From an uncultured Caryophanales bacterium (lineage in GTDB: Bacteria; Bacillota_I; Bacilli_A; RFN20; CAG-826), in assembly GCA_946183335.1 (NCBI GenBank), contig CAMGZN010000015.1, positions 1 through 15,687 of the forward strand: DNA of 15,687 nt. Reading direction: 5' to 3'. The notes below the pieces were generated by a model that saw nothing but the letters and a program-made list of their open reading frames with translations, did no database searches and had not been told where the DNA came from. Shown piece after piece: positions 6,471 to 13,798 of this stretch. How positions within the stretch are numbered: the stretch's first letter is position 1; each line of letters begins with the position of its first letter. Position numbers and translations under genes: made by a program.

Positions 6471-7847
6471 ATGGCAAATCAAAATTTACAAATTCGTTTT
6501 ACTGATGAAAAGTACGCGACTAGGCAAGATGTTGCTCGCGCACTTGGAACAAATCTAATTGATCCAATTTGGGCTCAGATTTTAGCTTATCGTGAAAAGT
6601 CTAGTCAGAAGATCAACTTGGTTGATTTAACAAAGACACCATATAATATTTGTTTTTGCCAATTAATTCAAAACAAAATTGGTGATGTTAATTCAAGGAA
6701 TTATAACTTTAAACAAATCTACCAAAACATTTCCAAAGATTCCCTTGACTATCAACGCATTTTGAATTCCCTTCTTAGCTCTTGTTTAAAGAGTATAGCG
6801 AAGGCCAATAATAAAATTATTGATGATGTTTCTATTCAAAACATTCTCCTTGGAGAAAACATTGATCCACAATTTGCATATCTTCAAAGATACCTTCAAG
6901 CTTTTGACTATTTAACAGGCGGATCAATCGAGATTAATGAAAATTTACTTGCTGATTTTTATAGTTTGATTACAGGAAACCCAGAACTTTCAGAGTTCTA
7001 TAGAACATCTGATATCGCACAGAAGAGTAACGTTTTAATTGGCCGTGAATATGTTGGTGCTCCTGTTGCGCTCATTGAATCACAAATGGAATCATTGATG
7101 AGTTTCATTGGTAGAAGAGACCTTCCATTGTTCGTTCGTGTTGCGATTGTGAACTATGTCTTTAACTATGTTAAGCCATTCGCTCGTTATAACTACGAAA
7201 TGAGCGTCTTGCTATGCAAAAGCGTTATTGTTAACGAAGTGGGTGAATATGGAATTTATCTTCCAATTGAAAATCTTGTCAGTGAACAACAACTATTGGT
7301 TGGCACACTTGCAAAAGAAGTTCAAAGAACTCATGACTTAACTTATATTCTTGATGTCTATTTAGACATCCTTGTTAAAGGAATTGATGAAGCAAGTAAT
7401 GTTTTTGTCAATCATTCCTTGAAACAATTAGAACAAGATTTTGTCGAGCAACAAGAAGAAGTTCGTAAGGAATCAATTTACTACGAGCCAAAACCAGTTG
7501 AACAACCAAAACCTGTTTATAAACCAGTTGTCGAAAAAGAACAACCAAAGGTTCATGCCGAAAACTTTACTAAGGTAAGTGAGCAATCTTTATCAGAAAA
7601 AGAACTTCAAAAACTGACTGAAGAACTTTTAGAAACTGACCCAACATTAAAGAAAGGTCAAGCTCATTTCTATATTCGTCATCGTGAAAAGAATCACTTT
7701 TACACAATTGAACAATATCGTAAAGCCGAAGGCTGTGTCTATGAAACTGCTCGTACTTCCATGGATCACCTTGTTTTACGCGGATATTATCGTCGTGAAA
7801 AAGTGAACAATAAAAAGTTCGTTTATACTCCAATATTCAAAGAATAG
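6471..7847 (+). CDS. Degenerate Fic-fold protein with C-terminal winged helix
   Basis: Unknown function, 458 residues, no signal peptide or membrane segment. Residues about 175-300 follow the Fic pattern: YRTSD...VLIGREYVGAPVALIESQMESLMSFI, then PLFVRVAIVNYVFNYVKPFARYN, the place where active Fic proteins have HPFxDGNGRxxR. Here the catalytic His is K235, the acidic residue is R239, both glycines are tyrosines and both arginines are lost; only P236, F237 and N241 remain. AMP transfer by the classical mechanism is therefore unlikely. A proline/lysine/glutamate-rich linker covers about 325-375. Residues 385-455 look like the winged helix found at the C-terminus of many Fic proteins (YTIEQYRKAEGCVYETARTSMDHLVLRGYY). 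It starts at ATG after AGAGGGA. The stop codon is 9 nt before the pfkA ATG, so the two are co-transcribed. A role as DNA-binding regulator or protein-binding scaffold is inference; the Fic-fold assignment rests on motif spacing alone. Confidence 0.68.
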   Translation: MANQNLQIRFTDEKYATRQDVARALGTNLIDPIWAQILAYREKSSQKINLVDLTKTPYNICFCQLIQNKIGDVNSRNYNFKQIYQNISKDSLDYQRILNSLLSSCLKSIAKANNKIIDDVSIQNILLGENIDPQFAYLQRYLQAFDYLTGGSIEINENLLADFYSLITGNPELSEFYRTSDIAQKSNVLIGREYVGAPVALIESQMESLMSFIGRRDLPLFVRVAIVNYVFNYVKPFARYNYEMSVLLCKSVIVNEVGEYGIYLPIENLVSEQQLLVGTLAKEVQRTHDLTYILDVYLDILVKGIDEASNVFVNHSLKQLEQDFVEQQEEVRKESIYYEPKPVEQPKPVYKPVVEKEQPKVHAENFTKVSEQSLSEKELQKLTEELLETDPTLKKGQAHFYIRHREKNHFYTIEQYRKAEGCVYETARTSMDHLVLRGYYRREKVNNKKFVYTPIFKE

Positions 7848-7856
7848 GTGCTTAAA

Positions 7857-8822
7857 ATGATTCGTCGAATTGCTGTTTTAACTAGTGGTGGTGATGCCCC
7901 AGGAATGAATGCCGCGATCCGTGCCGTTATTCGTGCCGGACTTGTCGCGAACAAAGATATGTTCGTCATTTATGACGGATATCGTGGTTTGCTTGAAGGA
8001 AATATCAAACAAGTAAACAAAGATTTTACCCAAGATATCATTAATCGTGGAGGGACAATTATTCGTTCCGCACGTTTGAAAGAATTTGCTGAACTAGAAG
8101 TCCAAAAGAAAGCTGCACGCATTTTGCGTGACTACGACATTGATGCCTTAATTGGTATTGGTGGAGACGGCACTTATCAAGGGCTTGCTGCTTTAGCTCG
8201 TCAAGGAATTAAAGTTGTTGGAATTCCAGGAACAATTGATAACGATGTTGGTTCAACCGATCAAACGATTGGCTTTGCCACTGCGCTTAATACAATCTGC
8301 GAATGCGTCGATAAATTAAAAGACACTTCAAGTTCACATCAAAGATGTTCTCTGATCGAAGTTATGGGTCGTCATTGTGGTGACTTAGCACTTTTTAGTG
8401 CTCTTGCCGAAGGCGCTGAAGGCGTGATTTGTGTTGAGCATCCTCTAAAAGAGGAGGTTCTTTTTAAACGCTTGAGAATGATGAAAGCGCAGAAGAAGGA
8501 TCATGCAATTATTATTGTGTCGGAAAATCTTCTCGACATTAATGAACTTGCGAAAAAGATTGAAACTGAAACTGGATTTACAACACGCACAGAAGTGCTT
8601 GGACGTTTGCAACGTGGAGGCTCTCCATGCGCCGAGGATCGTATTCTCGCAGCACGTTTATCCGCTCATGCTGTTAAATTATTAACAGACGAGAAGGTTG
8701 AAACTGGTCGAATTGTCGGAATTCGCAATGGTCAAACCGTCGATTACAACATTGAAGAAGCTATTAAGATGGAGCACCATCATGCCCATGGACTTCGTGA
8801 TTTGATTGAAATGCTTCAATAA
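7857..8822 (+). CDS. pfkA: ATP-dependent 6-phosphofructokinase
   Basis: Phosphorylates fructose 6-phosphate to the 1,6-bisphosphate, the committed step of glycolysis, as a cytoplasmic tetramer. From the ATG at 7857 the protein has 321 residues, close to the 319-320 of E. coli and Bacillus. Motifs: TSGGDAPGMNAAIR at the N-terminus, GGDGT at 102-106, PGTIDND at 124-130 with catalytic D128, MGRHCGDLAL, and LGRLQRGGSP. Gly in GGDGT and in PGTIDND (not Asp and Lys) marks the ATP-using rather than the pyrophosphate-using type. The GTG three codons upstream (7848) is rejected because the AGGTG ribosome site at 7846-7850, overlapping the previous stop, is correctly placed for the ATG, and family members begin MIKKI/MIRRI. 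It is coupled to the Fic-like gene; a promoter for the next two genes lies in its last codons. Confidence 0.96.
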   Translation: MIRRIAVLTSGGDAPGMNAAIRAVIRAGLVANKDMFVIYDGYRGLLEGNIKQVNKDFTQDIINRGGTIIRSARLKEFAELEVQKKAARILRDYDIDALIGIGGDGTYQGLAALARQGIKVVGIPGTIDNDVGSTDQTIGFATALNTICECVDKLKDTSSSHQRCSLIEVMGRHCGDLALFSALAEGAEGVICVEHPLKEEVLFKRLRMMKAQKKDHAIIIVSENLLDINELAKKIETETGFTTRTEVLGRLQRGGSPCAEDRILAARLSAHAVKLLTDEKVETGRIVGIRNGQTVDYNIEEAIKMEHHHAHGLRDLIEMLQ

Positions 8823-8833
8823 ATTGATACAAT
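8806..8833 (+). promoter_or_regulatory. Probable promoter for the small membrane protein and hemW
   Basis: -35 TTGAAA (8806-8811) and -10 TACAAT (8828-8833) each match the consensus at 5 of 6, with a 16-bp spacer and a TGA extended motif before the -10. The -35 is inside the pfkA 3' end. The start would be near 8840, within the AGAGGA ribosome site (8839-8844), so transcription starts very close to that site. Confidence 0.5.
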
Positions 8834-8851
8834 TTGTAAGAGGAAAAAGTT

Positions 8852-9103
8852 ATGCATATTCTCGCTTCTGATTTATTGCCTTTATGGGTCTTACTTGGAC
8901 TATTATCCTTCTTTGGATTAATTGTTTTGGGCGTCATGATTGCTAAAAATAAGATCAATTTCTTAAAAATTAAGAAACCGGAGATTGATGAAAAGCAAGC
9001 CGCCAAAGAAGAATTGGATCGTATTTTAGTCCCAATTGAGGACGAAGAAATCCAAAAACAGATGGATGAAGCCAAAGAACATGACGAATTCCACCAAGAA
9101 TAA
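8852..9103 (+). CDS. Small single-pass membrane protein, unknown function
   Basis: 83 residues, not recognised. Residues 8-31 are a clear hydrophobic helix (LLPLWVLLGLLSFFGLIVLGV then MIA), followed by a basic KNK segment and a charged tail rich in Glu, Asp and Lys that is probably helical. The positive residues after the helix suggest an outside N-terminus and a cytoplasmic tail of about 50 residues. There is no cleavable signal pattern. AGAGGA at 8839-8844 supports the ATG. It lies 29 nt after pfkA and its last 23 nt overlap hemW, so hemW is likely translationally coupled to it. Real coding status is supported by the ribosome site, the coherent helix-tail architecture and the tight packing. 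Confidence 0.7.
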   Translation: MHILASDLLPLWVLLGLLSFFGLIVLGVMIAKNKINFLKIKKPEIDEKQAAKEELDRILVPIEDEEIQKQMDEAKEHDEFHQE

Positions 9104-10181
9104 ATCTCTTTATATACATATCCCGTTTTGTGAACATATCTGTCCGTACTGTGACTTCACAAAACTTTTTTATTTGCAAAAATTCTCCAAACCTTATCTA
9201 GAAACACTATTCAAAGAAATTGACTCGTATCATCTTAATAAGATGGAAACAATTTATATTGGAGGAGGAACCCCAACATCTTTAAGCGATGAAGAGTTTG
9301 AAATGCTTCTTAAAAAGGTCTCAAGTTTATTAAAAGACGGTGGAGAGTTTACTTGTGAGGCTAATGTTGAGAATTTAACACCTCAAAAACTATCTTTAAT
9401 GGCTCGTTATGGCGTCAATCGCTTAAGCGTGGGCATAGAGTCCACCCACGATGAAAGACTCTCTCAAATTGGCCGTTTCCATTCTTTTAAACATGCACAA
9501 GAAGTTATTGAGGAAGCTCGAAAAGCTGGAATCAAAAATATTAACGTTGATCTGATGTATGGGTTTCCAGGACAAACTATTGATGAAGTTAAAGATGATG
9601 TTAGAAACATCATAAAATTGAATACTGAACACGTTTCCATATATTCATTAATCATTTCTCCTGGAACTTTATTCTTTAATAAGAATATCAAAGAGCAAAA
9701 CTCGGATGATTCGCGTCTTTTTTACGACACGATTTTAAAAATGATGCGTGATGCCGGATTTGAAAGATACGAGATATCTAACTTCTCTAAACCAGGATTT
9801 GAATCGAAACATAACCTTGTTTATTGGCATAACCAAGAATACTGCGGTGTCGGTTTAGGCGCCTCTGGTTATGTTAATGGGGAGCGATATAAAAACACTC
9901 CAAGTTTGGATGTTTATATAAAAGGAAACTTTGTTTCCGAGACTGAAAAAGTGAACCAAAAACTTCTTCACGAATACTTTTTAATGACCCATCTTCGGTT
10001 AAAAGAAGGATTCTCTTTAAAAGAATACAACAATCTATTCAACGAAGATTTCTACTTAAAATATCGTGACCTCATTCATGATTACGTCAGTCGTGGTTTA
10101 GCTAAGATTGACGACGAAAAATTCGCTTTTACTGATGACGGTTTAATCATCATGGATAGCCTAATTTTGCCACTGTTTTAA
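9081..10181 (+). CDS. hemW: Radical SAM heme chaperone HemW
   Basis: HemW-type radical SAM protein that binds heme and delivers it to target proteins; often mis-annotated as oxygen-independent coproporphyrinogen oxidase. From the ATG at 9081 it has 366 residues. The iron-sulfur motif is C17xxxC21xxC24 in YIHIPFCEHICPYCDF. The fourth cysteine found in true HemN (CX3CX2CXC) is absent, which points to HemW. Further family motifs are YIGGGTPTSL, NVDLMYGFPGQT, YSLIISPGT, the FERYEISNF block and GVGLGASGY, then the C-terminal HemN-type domain. The start is chosen because the conserved SLYIHIPFC block begins nine residues in; an in-frame ATG at 9066 is a possible alternative, and the ribosome site is weak for either. 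It overlaps the membrane-protein gene by 23 nt. It precedes hrcA as in Bacillus, but a terminator and a new promoter separate them. Confidence 0.92.
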   Translation: MTNSTKNKSLYIHIPFCEHICPYCDFTKLFYLQKFSKPYLETLFKEIDSYHLNKMETIYIGGGTPTSLSDEEFEMLLKKVSSLLKDGGEFTCEANVENLTPQKLSLMARYGVNRLSVGIESTHDERLSQIGRFHSFKHAQEVIEEARKAGIKNINVDLMYGFPGQTIDEVKDDVRNIIKLNTEHVSIYSLIISPGTLFFNKNIKEQNSDDSRLFYDTILKMMRDAGFERYEISNFSKPGFESKHNLVYWHNQEYCGVGLGASGYVNGERYKNTPSLDVYIKGNFVSETEKVNQKLLHEYFLMTHLRLKEGFSLKEYNNLFNEDFYLKYRDLIHDYVSRGLAKIDDEKFAFTDDGLIIMDSLILPLF

Positions 10182-10209
10182 ACAAAATTTCATGATTTAG
10201 CAAAAAATT

Positions 10210-10236
10210 ATTACTCTTAAGAGTAATTTTTTTATT
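10210..10236 (+). terminator. Rho-independent terminator of hemW
   Basis: Stem ATTACTC/GAGTAAT (10210-10227) with a TTAA loop, followed by a T-rich tract (seven T, A, five T). It lies 28 nt after the hemW stop and isolates the heat-shock operon from upstream transcription. Confidence 0.8.
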
Positions 10237-10248
10237 TTTCCAAAACTT

Positions 10249-10275
10249 TTAGCACTTAAGTGTTGACAGTGCCAA
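10249..10275 (+). promoter_or_regulatory. CIRCE operator 1 (HrcA-binding site) over the -35
   Basis: TTAGCACTT, 9-nt spacer, CAGTGCCAA. Against the CIRCE consensus TTAGCACTC-N9-GAGTGCTAA the halves match 8 of 9 and 7 of 9. The site overlaps the -35 hexamer at 10263-10268, so bound HrcA would block RNA polymerase. Confidence 0.85.
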
Positions 10276-10290
10276 AATTCCAAATATAAT
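10263..10290 (+). promoter_or_regulatory. Sigma-A promoter of hrcA-grpE-dnaK-dnaJ
   Basis: Perfect -35 TTGACA (10263-10268), 16-bp spacer, perfect -10 TATAAT (10285-10290). The predicted start is near 10297, giving a leader of about 39 nt. This is the only fully consensus promoter in the window, and it is framed by two CIRCE sites, as expected for a strong promoter held off by a repressor. Confidence 0.9.
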
Positions 10291-10294
10291 GTTG

Positions 10295-10321
10295 TTAGCA
10301 TTTGAGGAATGAGAGTGCCAA
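10295..10321 (+). promoter_or_regulatory. CIRCE operator 2 (HrcA-binding site) at the transcript start
   Basis: TTAGCATTT, 9-nt spacer, GAGTGCCAA; half-site matches are 7 of 9 and 8 of 9. It covers the predicted transcription start and ends just before the hrcA ribosome site, so it is also in the mRNA leader and could form a hairpin there. It shares the GTGCCAA right half with operator 1. Confidence 0.83.
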
Positions 10322-10335
10322 AAAGGAGGTTAAAA

Positions 10336-11451
10336 ATGAATCGACGTGATAAAGTCCTAAAGCTCATTGTTGAACACTTCATTAAAACTGCTCAACCTGT
10401 CGGAAGTCATACGCTTATTGAAGAGTATGGATTAGAGTACTCTAGCGCAACAATCCGTAATGAGATGAATGCTCTTGAGCAAGATGGTCTTCTTGAAAAG
10501 ACACACACATCGAGCGGACGCGTTCCTTCTAGTAAAGGATATCGATATTACATTGAAAACCTCCGCGAAAGAAGTGTCTCGGATGAATTCAAATACCAGA
10601 TGCAATCGATTCTCGAACAAAAAGTTCAATCGATTGATGATGTGATTAAAGAGAGTTGTGAAATCCTCTCGCAAATGACGAATCTGGCATCGATTGTCCT
10701 TGGACCAAATGTGAATGAAGAAAAATTAGTTTCTGTTCAAATCATCCCTCTTTCCAAAACTAGTGCCACATGCGTCTTCGTTACTGACCAAGGTTATGTC
10801 GAAAACAAAACCTTCGTTATTAACGAAAAGACCAAATTATCTGACATTGAATCGTGCGTGAAATTATTAAATGAACGCTTACAAGGTACACGCATTAGTG
10901 ATCTTGTTCCAAAGATGGAAGCGATTCGTCCGTTACTTAGTGATTATGTGATCGACCATGATGTGGTTTATCAAACAATGCTCGAAGCGTTCCTAGGCTT
11001 CGCTAAAGACCGATTAAGTGCTTATGGAAAAGATGTCTTATTCGATCAACCAGAGTTCGCTAATGATGCCAGTAAAATTAAAAAACTTCTCGATTTATTC
11101 GAGTCTCCAGAGATCTTCCGTGAAGTAGAAGAAGACTCCGATGATGAAATCTCCATCCATATTGGTGGAGAAAGTAAGGAAGATGATGATGTCTCGATCA
11201 TCTCTGCGAAAGTAAAAATTCCTGGTCAAAAAGAAGGATCGATTGCGATCGTTGGTCCAAAACGAATGGATTACGACAAAGTCGTCTCCTCGATGGAATA
11301 CCTCGTTCGTGAGTTAGAAAAAACTTACAACAAACAACTAAAAGTTGATGACGAGAGAAAGGAAGAAAATAGTGAAGGAAGAAAAGAAACAAGAGAAGGT
11401 GCAAAGCCAAAAGGAAAAGCACCACGAAGAAATCCAAAAGCTGCAAGCTGA
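10336..11451 (+). CDS. hrcA: Heat-inducible transcription repressor HrcA
   Basis: Binds CIRCE and represses the chaperone operon, including itself; its activity depends on the GroE chaperonin in Bacillus. 371 residues from the ATG at 10336, which has a strong AAAGGAGGT site (10322-10330). The N-terminal winged helix is clear (RRDKVLKLIVEHFIKTAQPVGS, SSATIRNEMNALEQDGLLEKTHTSSGRVPS), followed by the GAF-like regulatory domain. The usual end of the family is near the KRMDYDKVVSSMEYLVRELE block. About 30 more residues follow, a Lys/Glu/Arg-rich tail that the family normally lacks and that is encoded over the start of grpE in another frame. The in-frame ATG at 10309 is rejected because it lies inside CIRCE operator 2 without a ribosome site. 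It ends in TGA, evidence that UGA is a stop in this organism. Confidence 0.96.
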   Translation: MNRRDKVLKLIVEHFIKTAQPVGSHTLIEEYGLEYSSATIRNEMNALEQDGLLEKTHTSSGRVPSSKGYRYYIENLRERSVSDEFKYQMQSILEQKVQSIDDVIKESCEILSQMTNLASIVLGPNVNEEKLVSVQIIPLSKTSATCVFVTDQGYVENKTFVINEKTKLSDIESCVKLLNERLQGTRISDLVPKMEAIRPLLSDYVIDHDVVYQTMLEAFLGFAKDRLSAYGKDVLFDQPEFANDASKIKKLLDLFESPEIFREVEEDSDDEISIHIGGESKEDDDVSIISAKVKIPGQKEGSIAIVGPKRMDYDKVVSSMEYLVRELEKTYNKQLKVDDERKEENSEGRKETREGAKPKGKAPRRNPKAAS

Positions 11452-11941
11452 CTTAGATCATTGGAAGAATGAATATTATCGGGCTTATGCGGATATGCAA
11501 AACCTTCGTAAGAATGTCGAAAAAGACCATCGCGAAGCGATTAAATACCGCGCTGAAGGATTCGTTGATAATCTCCTTCCAATCCTCGATGGATTCCACC
11601 TCGCACTAAGTGTAGAGGTTAAATCCGAAGAAATGAAAAACTTCCTCGTCGGATTCCAGTTTATCTATCGTAACCTCGTAAATGTCCTTGAACAAGAGGG
11701 TGTAAGCGAAGTTAGCCCAAAAGTCGGTGACAAGTTTGATCCAACCGTCATGCAAGCCTTAGAAACAAAGTTTGATGAAGGTGAACCAAACCGAGTGCTC
11801 CAAGTTAACCTAAAAGGTTATAAACTTCATGAACACTTAATCCGACCAGCAATTGTGGTCGTCTCCACAGATAAAAAAGACGAAGACAAAAAAGAAGAAA
11901 ATAACGATTCTCAACCAGAATCGAAAGAATTAGACGCCTAA
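11372..11941 (+). CDS. grpE: Nucleotide exchange factor GrpE
   Basis: Homodimeric co-chaperone that releases ADP from DnaK. 189 residues from the GTG at 11372. That start is chosen because AAAGGAA (11358-11364) lies 7 nt upstream; the upstream TTG and ATG codons at 11345-11350 have no ribosome site. An acidic/basic disordered head is followed by a long coiled coil (EEIQKLQADLDHWKNEYYRAYADMQNLRKN), then the core helix ending in NLLPILDGF and the C-terminal beta domain with GDKFDPTVMQAL and GYKLHEHLIRPAIVVVS. The 5' end overlaps hrcA by 80 nt in a different frame, which implies translational coupling. The C-terminal tail is charged. It is the second gene of the CIRCE-controlled operon, 15 nt before dnaK. 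Confidence 0.95.
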   Translation: MKEEKKQEKVQSQKEKHHEEIQKLQADLDHWKNEYYRAYADMQNLRKNVEKDHREAIKYRAEGFVDNLLPILDGFHLALSVEVKSEEMKNFLVGFQFIYRNLVNVLEQEGVSEVSPKVGDKFDPTVMQALETKFDEGEPNRVLQVNLKGYKLHEHLIRPAIVVVSTDKKDEDKKEENNDSQPESKELDA

Positions 11942-11956
11942 AGGAGGAAACAAATT

Positions 11957-13768
11957 ATGGCAAAAGAAATTATCTTAGGTATCGACTTAGGTACCACAAA
12001 CTCTGTTGTGAGTTATCTGCAAGCTGATGGATCAGTAAAAGTCATTCCAAATCCTGAAGGAACAATGACTACACCATCTGTCGTTGCTTTTAAAGCAAAC
12101 GGTGAAGAAATCGTTGGTAACGCCGCTAAACGTCAAACTGTTACTAACCCAGACACCGTCTCTTCGATTAAACGTAAAATGGGTACTGCTGAAAAAGTAC
12201 ACATTAACGCTACAAAGAAGGATTACACTCCACAAGAAATCTCCGCGAAGATTCTTGCTTACATGAAGAAGTATGCGGAAGAAAATATCGGACACAAGAT
12301 TGAAAAAGCTGTTATTACTGTTCCAGCCTACTTCAACGATGCCCAAAGACAAGCAACGAAAGACGCTGGTCAAATCGCTGGTCTAGAAGTTGTTCGTATT
12401 ATTAACGAACCAACTGCTGCCGCCCTTGCTTATGGTCTAGATAAAGAAAAATCTGAAAAGATTTTGGTCTACGATCTCGGTGGTGGCACATTCGATGTTT
12501 CCATCCTTGATATTGGCGATGGTACATTCGAAGTTATCTCCACAGCTGGTGATAACAAACTCGGTGGTGATGACTGGGATAAAGTCGTCGCTGATTGGAT
12601 TAAAGCCCAAATCAAGATTGAAACTGGCTTAGACATCACTGATAAGATGGCAGAGCAACGTTTCTTAGACGCTGCTGAAAAAGCTAAGATTGAACTTTCA
12701 AGTTCACTTGAAACAATCATTTCTCTCCCATTCATCGCAATGGGAAAGAATGGACCAGTTAACTTCGAAACACGCTTAAGCAGAGCTAAATTCCAAGATA
12801 TGACCAAACACTTACTTGCTCGTACAGAAGAACCTGTCCGTCGTGCATTAAGCGATGCTCATATGAGTGCTAGCGAACTGAACCAAGTTCTCTTAATCGG
12901 TGGATCAATTCGTATGCCAGCCGTCCAAGAACTTGTGAAGAAACTCACCGGAAAGACTCCAAACCTCTCTGTTAACCCAGATGAAGCAGTCTCTATCGGT
13001 GCTGCTATTCAAGGTGGTGTTGTCTCTGGAGACATCAAAGATGTCGTCCTTCTCGATGTCACCCCACTTACCTTAGGTATTGAAACATTAGGTGGAGTCA
13101 TGACACCACTTATTAACCGTAATACAACTATTCCAACAACGAAGTCTCAAATCTTCTCCACAGCTGCGGATAATCAACCAGCTGTTGACATCATGGTTTA
13201 CCAAGGTGAACGTCCAATCGCTCGCGATAACAAACTACTTGGTCACTTCCAATTAACTGGTATTAAACCAGCACGTCGTGGAGAGCCACGTATTGAAGTC
13301 ACATTCAGTATCGACGTTAACGGTATTGTGAAAGTTCAAGCGAAAGACTTAGATACTCAAAAGGAACAAGAAATCACTATTTCTGGCTCTAACGGATTAT
13401 CTAAAGAAGATATTGACCGCATGGTCCGCGAAGCGGAAGAAAACGCGGAAGCGGATAACAAGCGTAAAGAAGAAGTCGAATTACGTAACAAAGCGGAACA
13501 ATACATTAACTCCATCGATCAAGCTCTCCAAGAAAAGGGAGACTCCATTGATGCAACCCAAAAAGAACAAACCCAAAAACTCCGTGATGAACTCAAGACA
13601 GCGTTAGACAATAACGACATGGAGACATTACGTAACAGAATTTCTGAGCTTGAAAAAGCTGCCGAAATGATGGCTCAAACACCAATGGGTGGTCAAGCTC
13701 AACAATCAAGCGAAGGCAACCAAACTGCCGACGATGTTGTTGATGCTGATAGCAAAGATAAAAATTAA
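11957..13768 (+). CDS. dnaK: Chaperone DnaK (Hsp70)
   Basis: ATP-dependent folding chaperone working with DnaJ and GrpE. 603 residues. ATPase domain: GIDLGTTNS at the N-terminus, VITVPAYFNDAQRQATKDAG, INEPTAAALAYGLDK and VYDLGGGTFDVSILD. The hydrophobic linker VVLLDVTPLTLGIE leads to the substrate-binding domain and helical lid, and the protein ends in the acidic DDVVDADSKDKN tail, a form of the usual EEVVDAD ending. The insert of about 25 residues that E. coli DnaK has after the IKRLIGR region is absent, the classic Gram-positive signature. A strong AAGGAGGA site at 11941-11948 overlaps the end of the grpE stop, consistent with high expression. Confidence 0.98.
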   Translation: MAKEIILGIDLGTTNSVVSYLQADGSVKVIPNPEGTMTTPSVVAFKANGEEIVGNAAKRQTVTNPDTVSSIKRKMGTAEKVHINATKKDYTPQEISAKILAYMKKYAEENIGHKIEKAVITVPAYFNDAQRQATKDAGQIAGLEVVRIINEPTAAALAYGLDKEKSEKILVYDLGGGTFDVSILDIGDGTFEVISTAGDNKLGGDDWDKVVADWIKAQIKIETGLDITDKMAEQRFLDAAEKAKIELSSSLETIISLPFIAMGKNGPVNFETRLSRAKFQDMTKHLLARTEEPVRRALSDAHMSASELNQVLLIGGSIRMPAVQELVKKLTGKTPNLSVNPDEAVSIGAAIQGGVVSGDIKDVVLLDVTPLTLGIETLGGVMTPLINRNTTIPTTKSQIFSTAADNQPAVDIMVYQGERPIARDNKLLGHFQLTGIKPARRGEPRIEVTFSIDVNGIVKVQAKDLDTQKEQEITISGSNGLSKEDIDRMVREAEENAEADNKRKEEVELRNKAEQYINSIDQALQEKGDSIDATQKEQTQKLRDELKTALDNNDMETLRNRISELEKAAEMMAQTPMGGQAQQSSEGNQTADDVVDADSKDKN

Positions 13769-13770
13769 TC

Positions 13771-13788
13771 TATTTCATTAATGAAATA
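13771..13788 (+). repeat. Perfect 18-bp palindrome after dnaK
   Basis: TATTTCATTAATGAAATA reads identically on both strands and begins 2 nt after the dnaK stop codon. It could be a protein-binding site or a weak RNA hairpin at the mRNA end. No T run follows, so it is not a standard terminator. Confidence 0.5.
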
Positions 13789-13798
13789 AATATTCTAG

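Noticed and set aside
7848..7856. Longer pfkA start at GTG 7848
   Set aside because: The GTG is part of the AGGTG ribosome site for ATG 7857, and PfkA proteins begin at the equivalent of that ATG.
9036..9080. Longer hemW start at TTG 9036
   Set aside because: It has no ribosome site, adds 15 residues before the conserved block, and would overlap the membrane-protein gene by 68 nt; ATG 9081 fits the family better.
9081..10181. Annotation as coproporphyrinogen oxidase HemN
   Set aside because: The motif is CX3CX2C followed by DF; the fourth Cys of HemN is absent and the context next to hrcA is that of HemW.
10309..10335. Longer hrcA start at ATG 10309
   Set aside because: It lies in the second CIRCE operator and would translate the Shine-Dalgarno; the ATG at 10336 has AAAGGAGGT at proper spacing.
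11345..11371. Longer grpE start at TTG 11345 or ATG 11348
   Set aside because: No ribosome site precedes them, while GTG 11372 has AAAGGAA 7 nt upstream.
11449..11451. UGA read as tryptophan (Mycoplasma code) through the hrcA stop
   Set aside because: Read-through would meet another TGA soon after and then a TAA, extending only into grpE out of frame, and Trp is TGG throughout the other genes; the standard code is the simpler reading.
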